Source of the DNA: Pseudomonas mosselii
GTDB lineage: Bacteria; Pseudomonadota; Gammaproteobacteria; Pseudomonadales; Pseudomonadaceae
Length of the DNA stretch: 52,198 nt
Assembly: GCF_003205295.1 (NCBI RefSeq)
Contig: NZ_QJRP01000033.1
Location: 1 to 52,198 of the forward strand
Reading direction: 5' to 3'
Below the pieces are notes generated by a model. That model saw only the letters and a list, made by a program, of their open reading frames with translations. It was not told the origin of the DNA and ran no database searches. A program made the position numbers and the translations under genes. Positions 27,012 to 35,146 of the stretch are shown in pieces; positions within the stretch are counted from its first letter, which is position 1, and each line of letters begins with the position of its first letter.

Positions 27012-27296
27012 GTGCGCGATGGTTCAGGCGACGCCAGTTGCGACTTCAGGAGGCCGAGCGGAGTTCTTGCGTAGGGAGGTGACGGGCATGGATGCCCGTC
27101 AAGCGCTGCGCCCCAGGATGGGGCGTTCAGCGCGGTCCTCCCGGGAGCAAGAACGGAGCGAGGGGACCCCGGAGCGAAGCGTAGGGGCCGGATGAATGGA
27201 GCCAGCGGTTTTTGCCTTCTTTTGCCCGCGTGCAAAAGAAGGTCGCCGTAAAGGCGAAAAGGTGACTATGCGTCGACATCGCAAATGAATGCGCAT
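27012..27296 (-). repeat. Structured repeat element, copy A (minus orientation)
   Basis: Non-coding repeat of about 285 bp, homologous to copies B and C. Read 5' to 3' on the minus strand it has four hairpins in order: TCGCC/GGCGA; CCTTCTTTTGC with its complement (27236-27210 region); GCGCTG...CAGCGC enclosing a 7-bp inner stem (27133-27103); and the palindrome GACGGGCATCCATGCCCGTC (27100-27081). Short frames through it encode Arg/Pro-rich peptides that I regard as chance. With copy B it forms a large inverted repeat around a hexanucleotide array. The whole 26,916-27,958 gap consists of these repeats and arrays. Confidence 0.85.
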
Positions 27297-27321
27297 ATAG
27301 CTTTAAAAACACACGCTCTGT

Positions 27322-27443
27322 AAGTCAAAGTCAAAGTCAAAGTCAAAGTCAAAGTCAAAGTCAAAGTCAAAGTCAAAGTCAAAGTCAAAGTCAAAGTCAA
27401 AGTCAAAGTCAAAGTCAAAGTCAAAGTCAAAGTCAAAGTCAAA
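27322..27443. repeat. (AAGTCA)20 hexanucleotide array
   Basis: Twenty exact AAGTCA units plus AA, with no interruption. It lies between the 5' ends of structured repeat copies A and B, at the centre of their inverted repeat. The perfect identity points to recent slippage expansion. Confidence 0.97.
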
Positions 27444-27473
27444 TGCGATCTGTGTGGGTTTCTACAGGTGTAA

Positions 27474-27775
27474 GCGCATTCATTTACGATATCGACGCAT
27501 AGTCACCTTTTCGCCATTACGGCGAGTCACTTTTTGTCAAACGCGACAAAAAGTAACCAAAAAACGCTGCGCTCCATTCATCCGGCCCTCCGCTGCGCTC
27601 CGGGTCCCCTCACTCCGGCCTTGCTCCCGGGAGGACCGCGCTGCAGGGCCCATCCTGAGCCCCAGCGCTTGACGGGCATCCATGCCCGTCACCTCCCTCC
27701 GCAAGACCTGCGTTCGGCCTCCTGAAGTCGCGAAGGTACGGGCGGCGCCTGGGCTGACGCAGCTGTCGCTAGTTG
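27474..27775 (+). repeat. Structured repeat element, copy B (plus orientation)
   Basis: About 300 bp, in the same order as copy A. Hairpins: TCGCC/GGCGA near 27510; ACTTTTTGTC with GACAAAAAGT near 27529-27552; GCGCTG (27638-27643) with CAGCGC (27663-27668) enclosing a 19-base inner part that pairs in 6 of 7 positions; and GACGGGCATCCATGCCCGTC at 27671-27690. The 3' end is GCAGCTGTCGCTAGTTG, shared exactly with copy C. A (GGCAAC) array follows 23 bases later. Confidence 0.85.
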
Positions 27776-27796
27776 GGTATGGCGCTAGACTTTTGA

Positions 27797-27851
<55 letters not shown>

Positions 27852-27958
27852 AAACGATAAACCGGGAATCGGCCTCCCGTTTTTTCCGCGAATTGGCCAT
27901 TTGTCCCTCACAACCCTGGGCTTAACCTGCTGGTAGATTACCCCTCAGGAGAAACCCC

Positions 27959-28372
27959 ATGCGATCCATCCGTCTGCCCATTGCCCTACTGACATTAGGC
28001 CTGCTCGCCCCGTTGTCACCCACCTGGGCCCACGGCGAGAAGCCCGACCAGGTCAAGATTCTCCAAGAGCAGCTCCCCACCAACGCCCCCGGCAAGAAAG
28101 CCGTGATGCTCACGGTCAGCTATGGCCCCGGCCAGGCGTCGCCCGCCCATCAGCATCCGGGAGCGGTCATGGCCTATGTGCTGGAAGGGGCGGTGACCTC
28201 CAAGCTCAACGACGAACCGGAGAAAACCTACAAGGCCGGCGAGTTCTGGTACGAGGCGCCGGGCACCGTGCACAGCGTGTCGCGCAATGCCAGCAAGACC
28301 CAACCGGCCAAACTGCTGGTCTGGAGCCTGGTGGACGAGGGGCGGCCAGTGACCGAGCCCCTGTCCCAATAA
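27959..28372 (+). CDS. Periplasmic small cupin protein
   Basis: A 137-residue secreted cupin. The signal peptide is 'MRSIRLPIALLTLGLLAPLSPTWA', with likely cleavage before HGE (about residue 25). Cupin motif 1 is 'HQHPGAVMAYVLEGAV' (two His, then G and E), and motif 2 holds 'GEFWYEAPGTVHSVSRNAS' with the third His. The fold suggests a metal-binding, possibly enzymatic or sensing role; the ligand is unknown. AGGAG lies 8 bases before the ATG. It converges with the deaminase gene, whose end lies 12 bp away. Both look accessory, since in other P. putida-group genomes DUF1285 is close to the aminotransferase (synteny from memory). Confidence 0.85.
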   Translation: MRSIRLPIALLTLGLLAPLSPTWAHGEKPDQVKILQEQLPTNAPGKKAVMLTVSYGPGQASPAHQHPGAVMAYVLEGAVTSKLNDEPEKTYKAGEFWYEAPGTVHSVSRNASKTQPAKLLVWSLVDEGRPVTEPLSQ

Positions 28373-28384
28373 GTGAACGAGGGG

Positions 28385-29629
28385 TTACAGCGCGCCCTTT
28401 GCAGCCTGGATCAGGGCGTCGTCCAGCACCTGGCTGGGGGCGACCTGAACGCTCTGGGTGTAGAAGGGCGGCAGCTTCTGCGCCAGCTGCGCCACGGCCT
28501 GCGGCGTCACACCTGGGTGCAGCAGCACATATTGCAGGTTGGACGGGAACGACTGCGGCACAGGCCCCTCCATGGTCGAGCCATACGCACCGAAGGTCAT
28601 CACTGCTTCACTGGTGCGCGGATCAGGGATGTACAGGAAGACGAACGTGCCGTACTTGGGATGGGTGAGGTACTGCTGCGCCTCGGCGCGGACCTGCGGG
28701 TCGTTGCTGTTCATCAACTGCCAGCGCATCAGGGCATAACGGCGTGTGGTTTCCATGAACGCCGTGCGGATGGGCGACTGCTTTTCCTGGCCGCCAAGGC
28801 AGGCCAGCAGGTTGCCGAACGGATCCAGCAAGGCCACGGCATTCATCGTGTCGGCATGGCGAGCGGTTTCCGTCAGGGGCTTGGCCAAGGCCGCGCCCGG
28901 CATGCGCGGGTTGTCGAACTTGACCGTCAATGCCCATGGGCTGAGTTCGGTCAATGCCTTGCGCACCGCGCTGTTGGCCGGCAGCGATGCCGGGTTCTTC
29001 AGCTTGTCAGGCGCCAGGCCACTGTTGTTGCTCGCATCGCGTACCGTGTTGACGCTGGCGTCGAAGATCGAGCCGGTCAGGCTGAATACCCGCGCGTCGA
29101 TGGTTTGATTCGCGAAGACGGGGCCTGTCGAGCCCTGGTACTGCCGATCGATAGGCTTGTCTACCGCGTAGTAGCCCCAGGTTTGCTGGGCTTTCTGGCG
29201 CACTTCCGGCGGCAGAGTCGGGAAGTCGAACTGACTGTTGTAGTTGACCCCGGCATAGGTGTCGATGGCGCTGACCGCTACATTGAAACCGGCGGTCAGC
29301 AGCGAGCCTGCGCACATCGCGCAGGGATCCAGGGTAGTGACCACGGTGAGCGCGCCGGGCGGCGGCAGGTTCAGGGCCTGGCGATTGTCGTAGTACCACT
29401 GCACCAGCTGGCGTTCGCCGTGGGCTGTCGGATCATGAGGCAGGAACGGGGGTTGTGCGGTGCTGTCGGGGTAGGGCATCAGCACATTGTTGTGCATGGC
29501 CTTCAACACCTTGCCGGTGGCATTCTCGACGATGCAGCCGCCTACCGCGAACGTCTTCTGCTGCGCGGCGAGGATGGATTGATCGGCAACCACTTCCACG
29601 GCTTGCTGGGCATTGCGAACGGTGTCCAT
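28385..29629 (-). CDS. Zinc-dependent nucleoside/cytidine deaminase-like protein, long form
   Basis: A 414-residue protein whose N-terminal half carries the deaminase zinc motif: H70-x-E72 ('TAHGERQ') and P-C103-x2-C106 ('LDPCAMCAGS'), the pattern of the CMP/dCMP, guanine and tRNA adenosine deaminase superfamily. Usual members have 150-180 residues; the remaining 230 or so residues (for example 'DKPIDRQYQGSTGPVFANQTIDARVF' and 'AVALLDPFGNLLACLGG') match nothing that I know. There is no signal peptide. The ATG at 29629 has AGGGAG 6 bases upstream; the frame is open further upstream only into the tRNA. The substrate is unknown; it might deaminate a free base or nucleoside. Confidence 0.7.
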   Translation of the reverse strand: MDTVRNAQQAVEVVADQSILAAQQKTFAVGGCIVENATGKVLKAMHNNVLMPYPDSTAQPPFLPHDPTAHGERQLVQWYYDNRQALNLPPPGALTVVTTLDPCAMCAGSLLTAGFNVAVSAIDTYAGVNYNSQFDFPTLPPEVRQKAQQTWGYYAVDKPIDRQYQGSTGPVFANQTIDARVFSLTGSIFDASVNTVRDASNNSGLAPDKLKNPASLPANSAVRKALTELSPWALTVKFDNPRMPGAALAKPLTETARHADTMNAVALLDPFGNLLACLGGQEKQSPIRTAFMETTRRYALMRWQLMNSNDPQVRAEAQQYLTHPKYGTFVFLYIPDPRTSEAVMTFGAYGSTMEGPVPQSFPSNLQYVLLHPGVTPQAVAQLAQKLPPFYTQSVQVAPSQVLDDALIQAAKGAL

Positions 29630-29710
29630 GTTGACTCCCTGTCGTTGCTGCGCGGGGTGCGCAGGCAGACGATAGTCCAGGGCAGTCGGAAAACAAGCGG
29701 CGGATCCTGA

Positions 29711-29750
29711 AAAGAAAAAACCTCCAGTGCTTGCGCATCTGGAGGTTTTC
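29711..29750 (-). terminator. Terminator after tRNA-Asn
   Basis: On the minus strand AACCTCCAG pairs with CTGGAGGTT around a loop, followed by TTTTCTTTT. It ends the tRNA-Asn transcript 7 bases after its CCA. The deaminase gene therefore needs its own promoter between 29,630 and 29,710. Confidence 0.85.
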
Positions 29751-29756
29751 AGTGTT

Positions 29757-29832
29757 TGGCTCCGCGACCTGGACTCGAACCAGGGACCCAATGATTAACA
29801 GTCATTTGCTCTACCGACTGAGCTATCGCGGA
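29757..29832 (-). tRNA. tRNA-Asn (GTT)
   Basis: A 76-nt cloverleaf with encoded CCA. The acceptor stem is TCCGCGA/TCGCGGA, D arm AGCTCAGTCGGTAGAGC, anticodon stem-loop TGACTGTTAATCA with anticodon GTT, and T arm CTGGTTCGAGTCCAG. Its position beside an accessory pocket makes it a possible integration site, but I see no duplicated 3' end. Confidence 0.97.
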
Positions 29833-29894
29833 ATCTGCGCGTATCTTACCCATTGCTTGAGGGAAGTCAAGCTTCCCCCAAGACAATCAAGCAG

Positions 29895-31091
29895 TTACAG
29901 CACTTCGACGATGGCCTTGGTAACCACGTGGATGTTGCTCTGGTTCAACGCGGCGACCGCGATGCGGCCGGTGTCCAGGGCGTAGATGCCGAACTCGTTC
30001 TTCAGGCGCGCCACTTGCTCCACGGTCAGGCCCGAGTAGGAGAACATGCCGCACTGGCGACCGACGAAGCTGAAGTCGCGCTTGGCGCCATACTCGGCCA
30101 GCAGCTCGACCATCTGCTTGCGCATGCCGTGGATGCGCTCGCGCATCTCGGCCAGCTCGGTTTCCCACATCTGGCGCAGCTCGGGGCTGTTGAGCACGGC
30201 GGCGACGATGCTGGCGCCGTGGGTCGGCGGGTTGGAGTAGGTGGTGCGGATTACGCGCTTGACCTGCGACAGCACGCGGGTGCTCTCGTCCTTCGAGGCG
30301 GTGACGATCGACAGCGCGCCGACGCGCTCGCCGTACAGCGAGAACGACTTGGAGAACGAGCTGGAAACGAAGAACTCAAGACCCGATTCGGCGAACAGGC
30401 GCACGGCGAAGGCGTCTTCGTCGATGCCGGCGCCGAAACCCTGGTAGGCCATGTCCAGGAACGGGATGTGGCCCTTGGCCTTGACCACTTCCAGAACGTT
30501 CTTCCAGTCGTCCAGCGACAGGTCGACGCCAGTTGGGTTGTGGCAGCAGGCGTGCAGGACGATGACCGAGCCGCTCGGCAGTGCGTTCAGGTCCTCGAGC
30601 ATGCCGGCGCGGTTGACGTCTTGGCTGGCGGCGTCGTAGTAACGGTAGGTCTGTACCGGGAAGCCGGCGCTCTCGAACAGCGCGCGGTGGTTTTCCCAGC
30701 TCGGGTCGCTGATGGCGACCACGGCGCCCGGCTGCAGGCGCTTGAGGAAGTCGGCGCCGATCTTAAGCGCACCGGTGCCGCCCACGGCCTGCACGGTGAC
30801 CACGCGCCCGGCCGCCAGCAGTGGCGATTCGGCGCCGAAGATCAGCTTCTGCACGGCCTGGTCGTACTGGGCGATGCCGTCGATCGGCAGGTAGCCGCGC
30901 GAAGCGTGCTGGGCGGCACGGGCGGTCTCGGCTTCGATCACCGCGCGCAGCAGCGGGATGCGGCCTTCCTCATTGCAGTAGACGCCCACGCCCAGGTTCA
31001 CCTTGTCGGTGCGTGGGTCGGCGTTGAATGCTTCGTTGAGGCCCAGGATAGGGTCGCGGGGTGCCAGCTCGACAGCGGAAAACAGGCTCAT
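29895..31091 (-). CDS. Aspartate/aromatic amino acid aminotransferase (class I)
   Basis: PLP aminotransferase of the AspC/TyrB group, 398 residues. 'GVGVYCNEEGRIPLLRAV', 'HACCHNPTGVDLSLDDW' and 'LDMAYQGFGAG' are family blocks; the PLP lysine is K248 in 'SSSFSKSFSLYGERVG'; 'DTGRIAVAALN' near the end holds the substrate-binding Arg. It is the TyrB-like type that acts on aspartate, tyrosine and phenylalanine; I cannot decide the preference by eye. AAGG lies 7 bases before the ATG, and a TATACT box on the minus strand near 31180 is a candidate -10. It is divergent from uvrB across 287 bp. Confidence 0.93.
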   Translation of the reverse strand: MSLFSAVELAPRDPILGLNEAFNADPRTDKVNLGVGVYCNEEGRIPLLRAVIEAETARAAQHASRGYLPIDGIAQYDQAVQKLIFGAESPLLAAGRVVTVQAVGGTGALKIGADFLKRLQPGAVVAISDPSWENHRALFESAGFPVQTYRYYDAASQDVNRAGMLEDLNALPSGSVIVLHACCHNPTGVDLSLDDWKNVLEVVKAKGHIPFLDMAYQGFGAGIDEDAFAVRLFAESGLEFFVSSSFSKSFSLYGERVGALSIVTASKDESTRVLSQVKRVIRTTYSNPPTHGASIVAAVLNSPELRQMWETELAEMRERIHGMRKQMVELLAEYGAKRDFSFVGRQCGMFSYSGLTVEQVARLKNEFGIYALDTGRIAVAALNQSNIHVVTKAIVEVL

Positions 31092-31336
31092 TGTTACCTT
31101 GGCTCTGATAGGAGAGTGATAGGGGGGCACGCTCCAGCCGAAGGCACTGAAGCGGTGCACAAACGGGGAGTCAGTATAGTGATACCGACCGGTCACTGCG
31201 ACAGTCTGGCGCAGCTTTTCCGGCTGTTTGCGCAAATATTTTTCGACCATTGGTCGAATTGCCCGGTCCATAGACATGAACGTTCACAGGTCGGGCTTGA
31301 ATCCCGCGCCTGGGGCGCGCATTTGGGTATAGACTA

Positions 31337-31352
31337 CTGGCTAAATTTACAG
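31337..31352 (+). promoter_or_regulatory. Possible LexA box upstream of uvrB
   Basis: CTGGCTAAATTTACAG fits the CTGT-N8-ACAG LexA consensus with one mismatch and an AT-rich centre. It lies 26 bases before the uvrB ATG and just after a TATAGACT -10-like sequence (31328-31335), where a repressor would block RNA polymerase. uvrB is an SOS gene in E. coli; control here is inferred. Confidence 0.4.
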
Positions 31353-31378
31353 TTGCCGCGACATTCACGAGGTCCGTC

Positions 31379-33394
31379 ATGTCCGAGTTCCAGCTCGTCA
31401 CCCGATTCCAGCCGGCCGGCGACCAGCCCGAGGCCATCCGCCAGATGGTCGAGGGCATCGACGCAGGGCTGTCGCACCAGACCCTGCTCGGGGTGACCGG
31501 CTCGGGCAAGACCTTCAGCATCGCCAACGTCATCCAGCAGGTGCAGCGCCCGACCATGGTGCTGGCCCCGAACAAGACCCTGGCGGCGCAGCTGTACGGC
31601 GAGTTCAAGGCGTTCTTCCCGAACAACGCGGTGGAGTACTTCGTCTCCTACTACGACTACTACCAGCCCGAAGCCTACGTGCCGTCGTCGGACACCTTCA
31701 TCGAGAAGGACGCGTCGATCAACGATCACATCGAGCAGATGCGCCTGTCGGCGACCAAGGCGCTGCTGGAGCGGCGCGACGCGATCATCGTCACCACCGT
31801 GTCGTGCATTTACGGCCTGGGCAGCCCCGAGACGTACCTGAAGATGGTCCTGCACGTCGATCGCGGCGACAAGCTCGACCAGCGCGCCCTGCTGCGGCGC
31901 CTGGCCGACCTGCAGTACACCCGCAACGAGATGGACTTCGCCCGTGCCACCTTCCGCGTGCGCGGCGATGTGATCGACATCTTCCCGGCCGAATCGGACC
32001 TGGAAGCGATCCGCATCGAGCTGTTCGACGACGAGGTGGAGAACATCGCCGCCTTCGACCCGCTGACCGGCGAGGTGATCCGCAAGCTGCCGCGCTTCAC
32101 CCTCTACCCCAAGAGCCACTACGTGACCCCTCGAGAGACGCTGCTGGAAGCGGTGGAGGGCATCAAGGAGGAGCTCAAGGAGCGCCTTGAATTTCTGCAC
32201 CGGAACAACAAGCTGGTGGAGGCCCAGCGGCTTGAGCAACGCACCCGTTTCGACCTGGAAATGATTCTCGAACTGGGCTACTGCAACGGCATCGAGAACT
32301 ACTCGCGCTACCTCTCCGGGCGCCCGGCCGGTGCGCCGCCGCCCACGCTCTACGACTACCTGCCGGATGACGCGCTGCTGGTGATCGACGAGTCCCACGT
32401 CAGCGTTCCCCAGGTCGGGGCCATGTACAAGGGTGACCGCTCACGCAAGGAGACGCTGGTGGAGTACGGTTTCCGCATGCCGTCGGCCCTGGACAACCGG
32501 CCGATGCGCTTTGACGAGTGGGAGGCGGTCAGCCCGCAGACCATCTTCGTTTCCGCAACGCCCGGCCCTTATGAAGCCGAACACGCCGGCCGCGTGGTGG
32601 AACAGGTGGTGCGCCCCACCGGCCTGGTCGACCCGCAGGTCGAGGTGCGCCCGGCGCTCACCCAGGTGGACGACCTGCTGTCGGAGATCGGCAAGCGCGT
32701 GGCCCTGGGCGAGCGGGTGCTGGCCACCACGCTGACCAAGCGCATGGCCGAGGACCTCACCGATTACCTGGCCGATCACGATGTGCGGGTGCGCTACCTG
32801 CACTCGGACATTGACACCGTCGAGCGGGTCGAGATCATCCGCGACCTGCGCTTGGGCACCTTCGACGTACTGGTGGGGATCAACCTGCTGCGCGAGGGCC
32901 TGGACATGCCCGAAGTGTCGCTGGTGGCGATCCTCGACGCCGACAAGGAAGGTTTCCTGCGCTCCGAGCGCTCGCTGATCCAGACCATCGGCCGCGCAGC
33001 GCGCAACCTCAACGGCAAGGCGATCCTCTACGCCGACAACATCACCGGCTCCATGCAGCGCGCCATCGACGAGACCGAGCGGCGGCGGGCCAAGCAGGTG
33101 GCGTTCAACGAAGCCAATGGCATCGTGCCCAAGGGTGTGGTCAAGGACATCACCGACATCATGGAAGGTGCCACGGTACCGGGAGCACGTAGCAAGAAGC
33201 GCAAGGGCATGGCCAAGGCGGCGGAGGAGGCCGAGCGCTACGAGGCCGAGCTGCAGACCCCGGCGCAGATCACCAAGCGCATCAAGCAGCTGGAAGAAAA
33301 AATGTTCCAGTTCGCCCGCGACCTGGAATTCGAGGCCGCCGCGCAGTTGCGCGACGAGATCGGCAAGCTGCGCGAGCGGCTGTTGGCCAGCTAA
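31379..33394 (+). CDS. uvrB: Excinuclease ABC subunit B
   Basis: Damage-verification helicase-like subunit of nucleotide excision repair. The 671-residue protein is full length. The P-loop is 'GVTGSGKTF' at about 38-46, the strand-separating beta-hairpin region is 'YYDYYQPEAYVPSSDTFIEKD' near 92-112, the helicase domain holds 'DESHVSVPQ' and 'QTIGRAARN', and the C-terminal UVR domain ('QLEEKMFQFARDLEFEAAAQLRDEIGKLRE') binds UvrC. GAGG lies before the ATG. A paired repeat follows and separates it from the convergent efflux genes. Confidence 0.98.
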   Translation: MSEFQLVTRFQPAGDQPEAIRQMVEGIDAGLSHQTLLGVTGSGKTFSIANVIQQVQRPTMVLAPNKTLAAQLYGEFKAFFPNNAVEYFVSYYDYYQPEAYVPSSDTFIEKDASINDHIEQMRLSATKALLERRDAIIVTTVSCIYGLGSPETYLKMVLHVDRGDKLDQRALLRRLADLQYTRNEMDFARATFRVRGDVIDIFPAESDLEAIRIELFDDEVENIAAFDPLTGEVIRKLPRFTLYPKSHYVTPRETLLEAVEGIKEELKERLEFLHRNNKLVEAQRLEQRTRFDLEMILELGYCNGIENYSRYLSGRPAGAPPPTLYDYLPDDALLVIDESHVSVPQVGAMYKGDRSRKETLVEYGFRMPSALDNRPMRFDEWEAVSPQTIFVSATPGPYEAEHAGRVVEQVVRPTGLVDPQVEVRPALTQVDDLLSEIGKRVALGERVLATTLTKRMAEDLTDYLADHDVRVRYLHSDIDTVERVEIIRDLRLGTFDVLVGINLLREGLDMPEVSLVAILDADKEGFLRSERSLIQTIGRAARNLNGKAILYADNITGSMQRAIDETERRRAKQVAFNEANGIVPKGVVKDITDIMEGATVPGARSKKRKGMAKAAEEAERYEAELQTPAQITKRIKQLEEKMFQFARDLEFEAAAQLRDEIGKLRERLLAS

Positions 33395-33463
33395 ACCCCT
33401 GCACAACCCCTGTAGGAGATCGTCCAGCCCGTCGGGCTGCGCTGTCGCGCAGGGAACTGTCCC

Positions 33464-33581
33464 CCTGTGGGAGCGGCCTTGCGTCGCGAAAGGGCTGCGC
33501 AGCAGCCCCGGCAATTTCGATGGTGGCTCAGAACCTGGGGCCGCTGCGCGCCCCTTTCGCGACACAAGGCCGCTCCTACAG
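33464..33581. repeat. Paired inverted intergenic repeat between uvrB and emrB
   Basis: CCTGTGGGAGCGGCCTTGCG on the left and TTTCGCGACACAAGGCCGCT followed by CCTACAG on the right face each other, each with a GGGCTGCGCAGCAGCCC-like cap hairpin. It lies between convergent genes. A short hairpin, CAGCCCGTCGGGCTG, precedes it near 33425. Confidence 0.8.
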
Positions 33582-33595
33582 TGATATGAGCCTCC

Positions 33596-35146
33596 TCAGT
33601 GCGCCTCACCCGCCTTCAACCCCTGCGGCAACGTGCGCGTCAGCAACACCGCCAACATGCTCACCGCCAGCCCGATCCCGACAAAATGGAAGGCATCGTT
33701 GTAGGCCATGATCAAGGCCTGCTGGTGGGTAATCTCGGACAGCTTGCCCAGTGCCGCGCTATCACTGCCCAGCCGTTCGGCCAGCTGCGCCATCCGCTCC
33801 GCCACCTGGGGGTTACTCGGTACCAGTGCCTCGCGCAGGTAGTCGAAATACTCCTTGGTCCGCGCATCCAGCAGCGTCGCCAGCAAGGCGATGCCGATGG
33901 CGCCGCCCAGGTTGCGCAGGATGTTGAACAGGCTCGACGCCGAACCCGCGTCCTGGGGCTGGATATAGGCCGTGGCGATCAGCGAGATGGTCACCATGAT
34001 CATCGGCTGGCCAAGGGCGCGGATCACCTGGATCTGGTTGAACTGCGGGCCGGCGAAGTCCGGGTTGAGCACCCCGGAGCCGAAGCTGGCCGCGCCGAAC
34101 AGGCAAAAGCCCAGGGCACACAGCACCTTGGGCGGGATCACCTTCATCAATTGCGGCACTAGCGGGATCAGGAACAGCTGCGGCACGCCCATCCACATGA
34201 TCACCTCGCCGATCTGCAGGGCGTTGTAGCCCTGGATCTGAGCCAGGTACAGCGGCAGCAGGTAGATCGACCCGTAAAGGCCGACGCCCATGCCCAGGCT
34301 GGCAATGCTCGACAGGCCGAAGTTGCGGTTGCCGAGGATGCGCAGGTTGATCAGCGGGTTCGGGCGGGAGAACTGCAGGATCACGAACAGGATCAGGCTG
34401 AGCAGGGCGACGCTGCCCAGGCTGACAATCAGGCTCGATTCCAGCCAGTCCTTGCGATGCCCCTCCTCGAGAAACACCTGCAGGCAGCCCAGGCCCAGGC
34501 CGAGGGTGACGATGCCGGCGTAGTCGGTGCTCTTGAGCAGCTCCCAGTGCGCCTCCTTTTTCTCCAGCCCGTAGAGCAGGCCGGCAATCATCACCAGCCC
34601 CGGCGGGATGTTGATGTAGAAGATGTATTCCCAGCCCCAGTTCTCGGTCAGCCAGCCGCCCAGGGTCGGGCCGATGGAGGGGGCGAAGGTGGCGGTCATG
34701 GCGAACATGGCCATGCCCTTGGCGCGGTGGTGTTCGGGCAGCTTGATCAGCGTCAGGGTGAAGGCCAGCGGGATCAGCGCGCCGCCGGTGAAGCCCTGCA
34801 GGGCGCGGAACACGATCATGCTCTCGAGGTTCCAGGCCATCGAGCACAGCAGCGACGACACCAGAAAACCCAGCGACACCCACACCGCCAGGCGCCGGGC
34901 GGAGAGCAGCTGCACCAGCCAGGCGGTCAGCGGGATCATGATGATCTCGGCCACCAGGTAGGAGGTGGAGATCCACGAGCCTTCTTCCAGGGTTGCCGAC
35001 AGCGCGCCCTGTATGTCCTTGAGTGACGAGTTGGTGATCTGGATGTCCAGCACCGCCATGAAGGCGCCGAGCATCACGCTCATCACCGCGATCCAGTCGC
35101 GCCGGGTCGGCTCCGCGGTGGGGCGCAGCAGCGCGTCACCGGCCAT
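33596..35146 (-). CDS. DHA2-family MFS drug efflux transporter, EmrB-like
   Basis: Inner-membrane proton-coupled exporter of the 14-helix DHA2 family, 516 residues. The first helix carries 'FMAVLDIQITNSSLKDIQGALS', motif D1 of the family; 'GFTGGALIPLAFTLTL' and 'APSIGPTLGGWLTENWGWEYIFYINIPPG' are the antiporter motif C region. It starts inside the 3' end of the adaptor gene (ATG at 35146, 11 bp overlap; ATGs at 35152 and 35158 are alternatives), so the two make a pump. An outer-membrane partner such as TolC or OprM must be encoded elsewhere. The substrate is unknown. Confidence 0.9.
   Translation of the reverse strand: MAGDALLRPTAEPTRRDWIAVMSVMLGAFMAVLDIQITNSSLKDIQGALSATLEEGSWISTSYLVAEIIMIPLTAWLVQLLSARRLAVWVSLGFLVSSLLCSMAWNLESMIVFRALQGFTGGALIPLAFTLTLIKLPEHHRAKGMAMFAMTATFAPSIGPTLGGWLTENWGWEYIFYINIPPGLVMIAGLLYGLEKKEAHWELLKSTDYAGIVTLGLGLGCLQVFLEEGHRKDWLESSLIVSLGSVALLSLILFVILQFSRPNPLINLRILGNRNFGLSSIASLGMGVGLYGSIYLLPLYLAQIQGYNALQIGEVIMWMGVPQLFLIPLVPQLMKVIPPKVLCALGFCLFGAASFGSGVLNPDFAGPQFNQIQVIRALGQPMIMVTISLIATAYIQPQDAGSASSLFNILRNLGGAIGIALLATLLDARTKEYFDYLREALVPSNPQVAERMAQLAERLGSDSAALGKLSEITHQQALIMAYNDAFHFVGIGLAVSMLAVLLTRTLPQGLKAGEAH

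Noticed and set aside
27099..27312. Small Arg/Pro-rich proteins in the structured repeats (also 27454-27725 and 51633-51993)
   Set aside because: The three copies conserve stems with compensating changes rather than a reading frame; frames start and stop at different places.
27322..27443. CRISPR array
   Set aside because: The repeat unit is 6 bp with no spacers and no cas genes; it is a simple hexanucleotide tandem repeat.
29757..29832. tRNA-Asn as attachment site of an integrated element
   Set aside because: No integrase and no second copy of the tRNA 3' end could be found in the pocket.
29853..31496. Plus-strand frame of 547 residues opposite the aminotransferase and into uvrB
   Set aside because: Shadow of the minus-strand aminotransferase (PLP lysine K248 visible); its end overlaps uvrB in another frame.
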